A DNA stretch of 64,000 bases, taken from CATQHD01 sp965202675 (GTDB lineage: Bacteria > Actinomycetota > Acidimicrobiia > Spongiisociales > Spongiisociaceae). The stretch spans positions 2,790,001 through 2,854,000 of the forward strand of contig OZ241842.1 of NCBI GenBank assembly GCA_965202675.1, given 5' to 3'. The notes under the pieces were generated by a model that ran no database searches, was not told where the DNA came from, and worked only from the letters and a program-made list of their open reading frames with translations. This document shows positions 43,820-52,512 of the stretch, one piece after another (the stretch's first letter is position 1; every line of letters starts with the position of its first letter). A program made the translations under genes and the position numbers.

Positions 43820-45445
43820 ATGAACGGGGCGGGATGGATGAGGGCTGACGGCGGGCCGGGCGCGGGCGATCCGGTTCTCGAAGTGGCCGGGATGACCAAG
43901 CGCTTCGGGAAGGTGACGGCCTGCGACGAGGTGGACTTCACGCTCCGCCGCGGCGAGATACACGGCGTCCTCGGCGAGAACGGCGCCGGCAAGTCCACCC
44001 TGATGCGGGTGATCTTCGGCCTGACCCTGCCCGACCAGGGGGTTACCAAAATCGACGGGCGGCCCGTCCGCATCCTCGACCCCCTGGAGGCGGGGCGGCG
44101 CGGCATCGGCATGGTGCACCAGCACTACAGCCTGGTGGACGCCCTCACCGTGTGGGAGAACGCGGCGCTCGGCGAGCAGGGCCGCATCGATCCGGCCGCC
44201 ACCCGCCGGCGCATCGTCGAGATATCGGAGAAGTACGGCTTGGAGGTGGACCCCGGCGCCCGGGTGCGCGACCTGCCTGCCGGCATACGCCAGCGGGTGG
44301 AGATCGTCAAGTGCCTGCTCCGCGGGCCGCGCATCATCATCCTCGACGAGCCGACCTCGGTGCTGACGCCCGCCGAGTCGGAGCAGCTATTCGACGTGCT
44401 CTCCGAAGGGGTGAAGAGCGAGCAGTGGGCGGTGGCCCTGGTCAGCCACAAGCTCGACGAGATCATGCGGGCCACCGATCGGATCACGGTCATGCGGCAG
44501 GGGCGGGCGGCGGCGCGGTTCCTGACCGCCGACGCCGACGCCCCGACCCTGGCGCGGACGATGGTCGGGCGTCCGGTGGCGCTGCGGGCGGTTACCGCCG
44601 GCTTTGATCCGGCCTCCGGTCCGGGGGAGGACGGGGCGCACGGCGCGGGGAAGGGCGAAGGCTTCTTCGACGGGGCCCCGCCGGTGCTGCGGATCGAGGG
44701 GGCGTCGGTGAAGGCGGAGGACGGCGGCGTGCTGCTGGCCGGCCTGTCGCTGGAGGTGCGGGCGGGGGAGATAGTGGGGATGGTGGGGGTGGAGGGCAAC
44801 GGCCAGACCCCCCTGGCGGACGTGATGTCCGGCCTGCTGGAGCTGGACGAGGGCCGGGTGGAGGTGGAGGGCCGGCCGGTTCCCACCGGGGCGGCGGGCG
44901 CCATGGCCGGAGCCGGGGTGTCGGTCATCCCCGCCGACCGCCACTCGTCGGGGTGCGTGCTGGGTATGACGGTGGCCGAGAACCTGATGCTCTCCCTGCT
45001 GGACCGCATGCACAGCCGGGGGCTGCTGCGCCGCGACGCCATCCGCCGCAACGCCCTGGAACTGGTGGAGGAGTACGGCATCGTCGCGCCCGGCCCGGAC
45101 ACCCCGCTCGGCAACCTGTCGGGCGGCAACCAGCAGCGGGTGGTGTTGGCGCGGGCCCTCTCCGCCGATCCCAGGGTCATGGTGGCGCACCAGCCCACCA
45201 GAGGCCTCGACGTGGGGGCCATCGAGTACGTGGGCGACCGTCTGCGCCGCGCCGCCGACGCCGGGCTGGGGGTGCTGCTCATCTCCTCCGACCTGGGGGA
45301 GATATTCGCCCTGGCGGACCGCATCGCCGTCATCTACCGGGGGCGCATCGCGGGCGAGATGCTCCGTTCCGAAGTCGACATGGAGCGCCTGGGGCTGCTG
45401 ATGGGAGGGGCCGGCGACGGGGAGGCCGGGGAGGAGGCCGCGTGA
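43820..45445 (+). CDS. Nucleoside-type ABC importer, dual ATPase subunit
   Basis: 541 aa with two ABC domains, as in RbsA/NupA-type ATPases. First domain: Walker A GENGAGKSTLM near residue 54, degenerate signature LPAGIRQRVEIV, Walker B IIILDEPTSVL. Second domain: degenerate Walker A GVEGNGQTPLAD near 325, signature LSGGNQQRVVLARAL near 433 and VMVAHQPTRGLDVGA, the family's usual variant. Start ATG 43820; an ATG at 43838 is an alternative and neither has a strong ribosome site. The stop overlaps the next gene (GTGA). Confidence 0.92.
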   Translation: MNGAGWMRADGGPGAGDPVLEVAGMTKRFGKVTACDEVDFTLRRGEIHGVLGENGAGKSTLMRVIFGLTLPDQGVTKIDGRPVRILDPLEAGRRGIGMVHQHYSLVDALTVWENAALGEQGRIDPAATRRRIVEISEKYGLEVDPGARVRDLPAGIRQRVEIVKCLLRGPRIIILDEPTSVLTPAESEQLFDVLSEGVKSEQWAVALVSHKLDEIMRATDRITVMRQGRAAARFLTADADAPTLARTMVGRPVALRAVTAGFDPASGPGEDGAHGAGKGEGFFDGAPPVLRIEGASVKAEDGGVLLAGLSLEVRAGEIVGMVGVEGNGQTPLADVMSGLLELDEGRVEVEGRPVPTGAAGAMAGAGVSVIPADRHSSGCVLGMTVAENLMLSLLDRMHSRGLLRRDAIRRNALELVEEYGIVAPGPDTPLGNLSGGNQQRVVLARALSADPRVMVAHQPTRGLDVGAIEYVGDRLRRAADAGLGVLLISSDLGEIFALADRIAVIYRGRIAGEMLRSEVDMERLGLLMGGAGDGEAGEEAA

Positions 45446-46569
45446 TCCCCGGCGCGCCCCCGCCGCCCGGAGGCTCGGCGGGAGGCCGGCGCGGGCGGGC
45501 CGAGACGGCCGTGCTGTACCTGCTCAGCATCGGGGCGACGCTGCTGATATCGGGCGGCCTGGTGGCCGTTACCGGCAACTCCTGGACGCAGGTGCTGGGC
45601 GCTCTGTTGAACGGCGCCTTCCTCGCCCCCGGACGGTGGGGGAACACCCTGGTGGTGGCTACGCCCATGCTGCTGGTGGCCCTGGGGATGGTGATCGGGG
45701 TGAAGTCCGGCGTCTTCAACATCGGCCAGGAAGGGCAGCTGCTGATGGGGGCGATGGCGATGGCGTATGTGGGCACCAAGCTGGCCGGGCCGGGGCCGCT
45801 GCTGCTGACGGGCGGGTTGATCCTCGGCGCCCTGACCGGGGGGTTGTTCGCCGCCCTCGCCGCGGTGATGCGGTACCGCAGGGGGGTGCCGGAGGTGATC
45901 TCCACCCTGTTGCTGGTGTTCATCGCCTTTCAGATCAACGGCTTCGCCATCACCACCGACTGGTTCCTGCGCGACCTCGACCCCAACCGGCCCAGCCGGG
46001 CGGTGACCAGCGCCCAGCTGCCGGACGAGGCCCGCCTGCCGGTGATCGCCCTGTTCGGCAACGAAGTCCACCTCGGGTGGCTCTTCGCCCTGGCCGCAGC
46101 GGGGGCGGCGGCGTTCCTGATGACCCGCACATCGGTCGGTTTCAAGCTGCGGCTGTTGGGCGCCAACCCCGGCGCGGCGCAGACCGTAGGGGTGGCGGTG
46201 GCCAGATGGGGGAGCGCGGCGCTGTTCGCATCGGGGGCGCTGGCCGGGTTCGCCGGGGCGGTGATGCTGGCGGGCGGCGCTTCGAGTGCCCGCCTGACCA
46301 GCGGGTTCGCCTCCAATTTCGGATGGCAGGGGCTGCTGGTGGCGTTGCTGGCCGGGAGCCGTCCGCTGGTATGCATTCCCATGGCGGTCGTGTTCGCCGG
46401 GCTTCGCACCGGGTCGGGTTTCCTGGCCGCCACGGGGGTGGACCGCAAGATCGTGGACGTTATTCAGGCGCTGCTGGTGCTGGCCCTGTTGATTCCCCCG
46501 GCGGTGCAGTTCATCCGCGACCGGCGCAGGGCGGCGGCGGGGGCCGCGGTCGGGCAGGGGGCGGGCTGA
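45442..46569 (+). CDS. Nucleoside-type ABC importer, permease 1
   Basis: 375 aa from GTG 45442, overlapping the ATPase stop by four bases. About nine hydrophobic segments, with the family signature NIGQEGQLLMGAMA near residue 95 and GFKLRLLGANPGAAQTVGV (cytoplasmic coupling loop) near 235. BPD_transp_2 family. Pro/Gly-rich cytoplasmic N-terminus. Its stop overlaps the next start by one base (TGATG). Confidence 0.92.
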   Translation: MIPGAPPPPGGSAGGRRGRAETAVLYLLSIGATLLISGGLVAVTGNSWTQVLGALLNGAFLAPGRWGNTLVVATPMLLVALGMVIGVKSGVFNIGQEGQLLMGAMAMAYVGTKLAGPGPLLLTGGLILGALTGGLFAALAAVMRYRRGVPEVISTLLLVFIAFQINGFAITTDWFLRDLDPNRPSRAVTSAQLPDEARLPVIALFGNEVHLGWLFALAAAGAAAFLMTRTSVGFKLRLLGANPGAAQTVGVAVARWGSAALFASGALAGFAGAVMLAGGASSARLTSGFASNFGWQGLLVALLAGSRPLVCIPMAVVFAGLRTGSGFLAATGVDRKIVDVIQALLVLALLIPPAVQFIRDRRRAAAGAAVGQGAG

Positions 46570-47504
46570 TGGGCGATGTGCCGGCCGCGCTGGCGGACAT
46601 CTTCAGCAGCCCCACCATGTACGGGAGCGCGGTGCGTCTGGGCGGTTTCCTGGCCTTCGCGGCGCTGGGGGAGCTGGTGGCGGAAAAGGCGGGCACCATC
46701 AACATATCGGTGGAGGGGTCGCTCCTGGCGGGGGCGTTCGGGGGGGCGGTTGCCTACCATCTGGCGGGGTCGGCCTGGGTGGGGCTGGCGGCGGGGGTCG
46801 CCGCCGGGTTGCTGATCGCCCTGATCCAGGCCAACATGAGCCACCGGCTGACCGCCGACCAGTTCGTAGTGGGCCTCACCGCCAACGTCCTGGTGCTGGG
46901 TCTGGCCGGGTATCTGGACGCCCTCATCGACCCGATAGCCAAGCGGTCGGCCATTGTCGAGATACCGGTGCTCTCGGATATCCCGCTCATCGGTCCGGCC
47001 CTGTTCGGCCAGACCTGGCCCACCTACCTCCTGTATCCGCTGTTCCCGCTCACCTGGTGGCTGCTGTACCGCACCCGCTGGGGCTTGGAGGTGCGCTCGG
47101 TGGGCGAGAACCCCCAGGCCAGCGACGTTTCGGGCATCGACGTGAACAAACGCCGCCGCCAGGCCGTCTATTACGGCGGGGTGCTGGCGGGGTTGGGAGG
47201 GGCGTTCCTGGTGCTCGGGCAGGTGGGAAGCTTCGACACCGGAGCGGTGGGAGGCCGGGGCTTTATCGCCATCGCAGCCGTCTACTTCGGCGGCTGGACC
47301 CTGCGGGGCACCCTGCTGGGGGCGCTCCTGTTCGGCCTCGCCGACGCCTTCCGCCTGGCTGTTCCGGTGCTCGGCTACCAGCTGAACGCCCAGTTCCTGG
47401 CCGCCCTCCCCTACATTTTGACCATCGCGGTCATGTACTTCATCACCAAACCCTTCCGCCAGCCCGCCGCCCTGGCCCACCCCTTCATCCGCGGCCTCCG
47501 CTAG
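46569..47504 (+). CDS. Nucleoside-type ABC importer, permease 2
   Basis: 311 aa from ATG 46569. BPD_transp_2 permease: AGTINISVEGSLLAGAFGG near residue 40 (counterpart of the NIGQEGQ motif), LTADQFVVGLTANVL near 100 and LEVRSVGENPQASDVSGI (coupling loop) near 177. About eight membrane segments. Completes the lipoprotein-ATPase-permease-permease operon; the two permeases form the heterodimeric channel. Confidence 0.92.
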   Translation: MGDVPAALADIFSSPTMYGSAVRLGGFLAFAALGELVAEKAGTINISVEGSLLAGAFGGAVAYHLAGSAWVGLAAGVAAGLLIALIQANMSHRLTADQFVVGLTANVLVLGLAGYLDALIDPIAKRSAIVEIPVLSDIPLIGPALFGQTWPTYLLYPLFPLTWWLLYRTRWGLEVRSVGENPQASDVSGIDVNKRRRQAVYYGGVLAGLGGAFLVLGQVGSFDTGAVGGRGFIAIAAVYFGGWTLRGTLLGALLFGLADAFRLAVPVLGYQLNAQFLAALPYILTIAVMYFITKPFRQPAALAHPFIRGLR

Positions 47505-48085
47505 ATGGGCAACGCCTCCGCGTAGGAGCCCGCCGGCGGCAAGAATATTTTTCGCGTTCTGGGATGAGGGTATTGGGTTTGTCGTAGGTTTGCGGTACTA
47601 TGTGTGTGCTGATACACAAACACCGCCGCCGGGGTTCTGGAGAGCGCGGCGGTCATGATCGGAACCTTCGGCAGGCCGGGCGCCGGCGCCCGGTACAGGG
47701 CGGCGCGTCCAGGCGGTGGATCCGATGCTGGCGGTGGAGGCGGGGGCAGGGCCCGGCGTAGCCGGGGGCGGTGCGCTGGATTTTCGCGTTCTCGGATGGC
47801 GGGGGCGGGTGAAGAAAAGGGGCCCGCGCGGGCTGGGTGAGGCGGTTCCGAGATGCGTATGGTTGTTGCAGCGGCAGGCATTCCGACCTTGCGATATCGC
47901 GAACGTAGGTGGTTCGCGGTAGACGGGTGTATGGTTGTTGCGGCGGCAGGCATTCCGACCTTGTTGTCAATTCTTCCTCCGCTCGGCGCGGTGAACGGCA
48001 ACCAAGTGTTAACGCGCCCTGGATATGTCACACCGCCCGATTACCTTGATCCTTGATCTGTCGAGGCTGTGCTGAAGGTGAGCAG
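47505..48085. other. Gene-free spacer with motifs and direct repeats
   Basis: 581 bp. Contains two minus-strand AGAACGCGAAAA motifs (47549-47560 and 47781-47792), a small dyad around 47598-47620 (GTGTGTGC/TACACA), and a 35-bp direct repeat (next entry). Several short frames exist but none with a family match. Confidence 0.5.
47857..47963 (+). repeat. 35-bp direct repeat, two copies 72 bp apart
   Basis: 47857-47891 and 47929-47963, starting GTATGGTTGTTGC and ending GGCATTCCGACCTTG, identical except for one base. The 37-base spacer includes CGATATCG. Too few copies for a CRISPR array. Confidence 0.85.
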
Positions 48086-49042
48086 ATGATCAACTACGCC
48101 GCCTCCCCCAAAAGGAGCAACGGCCAGTACTACACGGCGCGCAATCCATTCGAGCATCCCGTCTTCAGGGAATGGGCGTCTGCCGCCGGTTTGCCTGACG
48201 GCCGCGTGCTCGAACCGTTTGCAGGCTCCAACAGTCTTGTAACCTATCTTTCCGAGATGGGGCTGTGCCGGGATTTCAAATCTTTTGATATAGAACCGGC
48301 CGGCGCCGAGGTCGAGTATCGCGACACCATCGCGGATTTCCCCTCCGGCTATGACATTTGTGTAACGAACCCGCCCTGGTTAGCCAAGAACAGTGCAACT
48401 GTACGCGGGATACCCTTTCCCGATTCCCTGTTCGACGACCTGTACAAGGCGGCGCTCGACAGGTGTATGGCAAATTGCGCCTTCGTCGCGGCGCTGGTGC
48501 CGGAGTCGTTCATAAGAACCGGATTGTTTACCGACCGTCTCTTTGCCTTTATTTCCTTGACGGCTGGCCTCTTCGATGACACAGGGCATCCGGTGGGTCT
48601 GGCTTTGTTCACAGAATCGAGCCGGTTCCCGGCGGCCCGCGTCTGGTCAGGAAACAGATACATCGGCGAGCTGGGCGCCCTCGAGCAGATGCGCCCCCTA
48701 CCGCAGAAAGACGGTCCGCCGGTCAGCTTCAACAGACCGGACGGAAACGTCGGCTTGATAGCCTTGGACAATACAGTGGAGCCTTCCATCCGGTTTTGCG
48801 ATGTCTCGGAACTGGCCGGATACAGGGTCAAACAGACCGGAAGGCATATAACAAAGCTCTTCGTGGACGGATCGATCCGATTGGAGAAGTGGAACGGGTT
48901 CCTGAAGGACTTCCGAGTCAAAACCGGCGATGTTTTGATGACCAGCTACAAGGGCATCCGCAAAGACGGCATGTATAGAAGGCGGCTTGATTGGCAACTG
49001 GCTAGAGGCATTATCCATCATGAGCAGGACCGAGGCACCTGA
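48086..49042 (+). CDS. Adenine-specific DNA methyltransferase-like protein
   Basis: 318 aa from ATG 48086 (GAAGGTG site); the frame extends to 48053 without support. Motif order of an N6-adenine methylase: GQYYTARNPFEHP near residue 13, RVLEPFAGSNSLVTYL (SAM motif I) near 40 and ICVTNPPWLAKNS (motif IV) near 90. The C-terminal ~130 residues probably contact DNA. Size and compactness resemble stand-alone methylases of phages or Eco57I-like solitary enzymes. No restriction enzyme is adjacent; it precedes the Fic/Gabija genes, which are on the other strand. Confidence 0.8.
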   Translation: MINYAASPKRSNGQYYTARNPFEHPVFREWASAAGLPDGRVLEPFAGSNSLVTYLSEMGLCRDFKSFDIEPAGAEVEYRDTIADFPSGYDICVTNPPWLAKNSATVRGIPFPDSLFDDLYKAALDRCMANCAFVAALVPESFIRTGLFTDRLFAFISLTAGLFDDTGHPVGLALFTESSRFPAARVWSGNRYIGELGALEQMRPLPQKDGPPVSFNRPDGNVGLIALDNTVEPSIRFCDVSELAGYRVKQTGRHITKLFVDGSIRLEKWNGFLKDFRVKTGDVLMTSYKGIRKDGMYRRRLDWQLARGIIHHEQDRGT

Positions 49043-49061
49043 TTTATGAGAGCATGATAGG

Positions 49062-50543
49062 TCAACGGCCGAGGGTGCGGCGGCTCAGTTCCATCAGGAC
49101 CACCGCCAGCGACTGGTCGAGCCACTCGTACAGTTCATCGGCGCGATCCTCCACCTCCTCGTCGTGGGAAAAGGTGAAGGCGTCGCTCGATGCTTCGACG
49201 AAGGCGTCCCTGTAGGCAGAAGTTTCCTCGCCCGCGACCTGGATATCCCCAAAGGAGGTAATAGCCATCACCCCGGTTCGAGGGCTCCCCACATGATGGA
49301 TGGAGGCTACAAACCTCGTTCGGGCGCCGTTTATGCGCATTCCGGTCAGCGTCCACCAAGCGCCGGACGACAGGTCGGCGTAGTGCTCGGCCCGCTTGGC
49401 GGATTGGATGATCTGGTAGCGCCACCAGCCCGCCCGCGGGTCGTCGGGCGCGGCTTTGTCTGCCCATACGTCCACTTTGCGCCCTTCTTCGGTATATACC
49501 TGTTTCAGATCTTCTACGGAGGCCTTTAGCCAGTCCTCGATCTGGCTGTGCAGTTGCTGGGCGCGTATGCGGACCGCGAGTTTCATCTGTTCCGCTTTTT
49601 CCTGCTCCTGGTGCCTCAGTTTCCGAGCGTGGAACCGGGCCACCTCCTTGGCTGTCCGCGGCAGGGGGCCGGGGATCGGCTCTTCCAGCTCCCGGCGGAT
49701 CGACCGTATGGCCAGCTTGGCGAACAGGCGGCCCAGGGGCGCCAGGTCTCCGTCGTTGGCCTGGTTGAGGGTGTCGAGGTACTTGTCTCGCCGGTCCCGG
49801 TCCACCACCAGCGGGGGGTACTGCCGCCTTTCGAGCGATAGCAGGGTCAGGGCTCTGGCCACCCGCCCGTTGCCGTCCTGGAAAGGGTGGATCTGCACGA
49901 AGCGGTGGTGCAGCCAGGCGGCCGACACGACCGGATGGACATCGCCCATCTCTTCGTACCACTCGATCAGGCGTTCTATCTCTCCGTCTACCTGCTCGGG
50001 CGGGGCGAATTCCAGGATGGCGCCGTCGGCGAGCCTTACATTGTTGGGCAGGATCTTGAAGGTTCCGTGTTGCAGCGCGTTGAGGACGGGCCTGCCCAAC
50101 GGGTCGGTGGCTTCGTAGTCGGATTGGGAGCGGGTGATGAGGGCATGCAACTGCTTTATGAAAGAGGCGGTGAGCGGGTGGTCCTCCCGTACGTATTCGA
50201 TGACCATGTCCAGCCCCTCCATCTGGTTTTCGAGCATGGCCAGCACCCCGGGGGACACCTCTCCGCCCGCTCGGGCGACGGCTTCTCTGGTGAGGCCTTC
50301 GGCAACTAGCGTCTCGGTTACACCCCAGTCGATCTGGTACAGGCGCTCGAGTATCCCGGTTTCGATGGCGTGTTTGCGCAGGGTGCGGCGGCGCAGGGTG
50401 TGGCGGTCGGCCTCGTCCAGGAGGTCCGTGAAGCTCTCCCAGGAACGGTGCAGGGCGTCCACCGCGGCCAAATCCCCCCTGATGGTTTCCTCCACGGCGG
50501 GGTCGAGCGGCTCGATGGGGCGCCATTGTCCAGCTGCGGTCAT
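49062..50543 (-). CDS. Fic family protein (AMPylase-type)
   Basis: 493 aa from ATG 50543 (the frame runs to 50654 but the extra residues are Pro/Arg-rich and not family-like). Fic motif HPFQDGNGRVARAL near residue 219 with all catalytic residues (His, Asp, Asn, Arg), preceded by VSAAWLHHRFVQI. C-terminal ~200 residues are helical and include ARKLRHQEQEKAEQMKL. Fic proteins transfer AMP or related groups to protein hydroxyls. Stand-alone in this window but same strand as, and 121 bases downstream of, the Gabija operon, so it may be part of the same island. Confidence 0.9.
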   Translation of the reverse strand: MTAAGQWRPIEPLDPAVEETIRGDLAAVDALHRSWESFTDLLDEADRHTLRRRTLRKHAIETGILERLYQIDWGVTETLVAEGLTREAVARAGGEVSPGVLAMLENQMEGLDMVIEYVREDHPLTASFIKQLHALITRSQSDYEATDPLGRPVLNALQHGTFKILPNNVRLADGAILEFAPPEQVDGEIERLIEWYEEMGDVHPVVSAAWLHHRFVQIHPFQDGNGRVARALTLLSLERRQYPPLVVDRDRRDKYLDTLNQANDGDLAPLGRLFAKLAIRSIRRELEEPIPGPLPRTAKEVARFHARKLRHQEQEKAEQMKLAVRIRAQQLHSQIEDWLKASVEDLKQVYTEEGRKVDVWADKAAPDDPRAGWWRYQIIQSAKRAEHYADLSSGAWWTLTGMRINGARTRFVASIHHVGSPRTGVMAITSFGDIQVAGEETSAYRDAFVEASSDAFTFSHDEEVEDRADELYEWLDQSLAVVLMELSRRTLGR

Positions 50544-50663
50544 GGGTTCAGGGTAATACGAGAGCGCCCTGCGGCCGGTATCGCCTACGCGATCACGGCA
50601 AGGAGGAGGCCGGTCGGATGGCGCGACCGACTCCGGCCGGTGTTGCGCCATCACTGACCAGGG

Positions 50664-52511
50664 TCAGGATTTGATGTACTCCAGGTAGGGGGAGGGTTCG
50701 GTGCGGCGGGGTCCATAGCGCGTCTGCCGCTCGAGTGCCCTGGTCAGCAACAGGACGCGCGAGGCCCGGGTGACCGCCACATAGAAGGTGTTCAGCTCAG
50801 CCCTTTTTTCCTGTTCCGACCTCGCCCGAAAGTCGGGGAACTGTCCGTCGTTCATTCCGATGACGGCTACGGCCTTGAACTCTCGGCCCTGGGCCTTGTG
50901 CACGGTCAGCAGCCGGACGCCCGGCCCGAGGTCACGGCCGCGTAAGGAACGGTCCAAATGCAGGGCAAAACTGGTCCAGGATCTGTCTGCCACCGGCGTC
51001 GCATTCGCGAATTCTTGCCAGGTATCATCTATGAAAGCTTGGTCGTCACACCATCCGGCAAGCAACGCATCCGGCGCACCGTTTTCCGGCAGATAGCACT
51101 TACGCAGAGATGACACCAAGTCTTGTGGATTATCGGCTTTCAACAGTGGCAGGAGAATATTGAGATAGCGTCCATCAGAATTTGTTCTGAGCGCCTTTGC
51201 AATTCCATTGTTGTCGGCGGCATTGAGTACGGGGGAACAAAGTTCTCGACGCAAGCCCAACTCCGCTGTCATCTTATGTGCTGTGCTGTATTTCCTCATC
51301 AGGAGTATAGCAATCCGGCCCAGATCGGTTGCCATGAAGTCCTTGTCACCGTAGACCATTGCTGGCTCAAGTCCTTTCTTTATCAGGGCTTCGTTGACTG
51401 GCCGCAGCGCTGATGAGCTTCGAGCCAATACGGCTATTTGTTTTTCTTCCACATTGCCAGACTCGTTTTCCGCTAAAGATTCCTCCGGTAGGCCGTTCTC
51501 TAACATCCTGTGTACCCAATCAGCGACATAAATTCCTTCGGCTTCTTCATCTAATCTGCTAAGTACTTCTATATGTCGTACTTCTATATGTCCGGGTGCC
51601 GGATATTCAAGATCCGGATCGTCCTCATAGTTTTCCTTTTCTAACTCGTGAGCAACACGGCGGGCCAGCGATGCTAAATCTTTCGCCGATCTAAAGTTCT
51701 GTTTGAGGACGAATCTTTTGGCCTTGAATTCTTTAGCGAAGCGATTCATCAGCGTGTTGTCAGCGCCGGCGAATCGTATGATAGACTGTTTGGGATCGCC
51801 CAGCAACATGACCGGGATTCGCGGTTGAGTGGTGTCGGTGGATGGGGGGCCAGCAAGGGCAGTGAGGAACTGGTATTGTTGTTTGGTCAGGTTCTGCGCT
51901 TCGTCGACAATTATCAAACCGTAGATGCGTTCATATAGACGGACAAAGGCTGGTATCTGCAACAGTTCATATGCTTTGGCCAACATTTCCGCAAAGTCCA
52001 CCGCGCCGACATTGCTTAGGGCGCGCCGCCACAATTCGAGGTGCTGGTGGGGTTCCATCTTGGCCCGTGCCAGATCCAATTCTGCCAGCAGTTCATTGTA
52101 GCCAGGATTTGGATTGATATTGCCGAACTGTTCCAACAGCTCACCTCGATCTTCGTTGCTGGAAAGCACCTGGAAGTCTACAGGTAACCCGATGTGGGTT
52201 CTATGCTGAAGTAATATGGAATGAGCAAAGCCATGGATGGTCTGAGCTGTTATCCGAAAAGGCAAGTCGCCAAGATGCTTTTGTAAACGGGCTTTTAGTT
52301 CATTAGCCGCTCTGGTTGTATATGTGATCGCCTTTACATGAGCGTATCCGTTGTCGGGTTCGTTTATAAAACGTTCTACTCGCCTCGCCAGAATTTCGGT
52401 TTTTCCGGTTCCTGCGGCGGCCTCGACCAGCACCGCAGATGCATTGCATTCCACAACTGCTTGTTGCTTCGAAGTCAAGGTTATATCAGAATGAGCGAAG
52501 GTTGCAGTCAT
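50664..52511 (-). CDS. gajB: Gabija protein GajB, UvrD-like helicase
   Basis: 615 aa from ATG 52511 (AAGGAAG site; an ATG eight codons earlier overlaps gajA). UvrD/Rep motifs: VEAAAGTGKTEILARRV near residue 35, GLIIVDEAQNLTKQQ near 198, LLGDPKQSIIRFAGAD near 240, LLTVHKAQGREFKAVAV near 545 and YVAVTRASRVLL near 585. In Gabija, GajB senses DNA ends/ssDNA and stimulates GajA. Separated from the gajA stop by one base. Lower GC than flanks. Slightly longer than the reference B. cereus protein (~500 aa). Confidence 0.88.
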   Translation of the reverse strand: MTATFAHSDITLTSKQQAVVECNASAVLVEAAAGTGKTEILARRVERFINEPDNGYAHVKAITYTTRAANELKARLQKHLGDLPFRITAQTIHGFAHSILLQHRTHIGLPVDFQVLSSNEDRGELLEQFGNINPNPGYNELLAELDLARAKMEPHQHLELWRRALSNVGAVDFAEMLAKAYELLQIPAFVRLYERIYGLIIVDEAQNLTKQQYQFLTALAGPPSTDTTQPRIPVMLLGDPKQSIIRFAGADNTLMNRFAKEFKAKRFVLKQNFRSAKDLASLARRVAHELEKENYEDDPDLEYPAPGHIEVRHIEVLSRLDEEAEGIYVADWVHRMLENGLPEESLAENESGNVEEKQIAVLARSSSALRPVNEALIKKGLEPAMVYGDKDFMATDLGRIAILLMRKYSTAHKMTAELGLRRELCSPVLNAADNNGIAKALRTNSDGRYLNILLPLLKADNPQDLVSSLRKCYLPENGAPDALLAGWCDDQAFIDDTWQEFANATPVADRSWTSFALHLDRSLRGRDLGPGVRLLTVHKAQGREFKAVAVIGMNDGQFPDFRARSEQEKRAELNTFYVAVTRASRVLLLTRALERQTRYGPRRTEPSPYLEYIKS

Positions 52512-52512
52512 T

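Noticed and set aside
47857..47963. CRISPR array from the 35-bp repeat
   Set aside because: Only two units, spacer 37 bp, no cas genes in the window.
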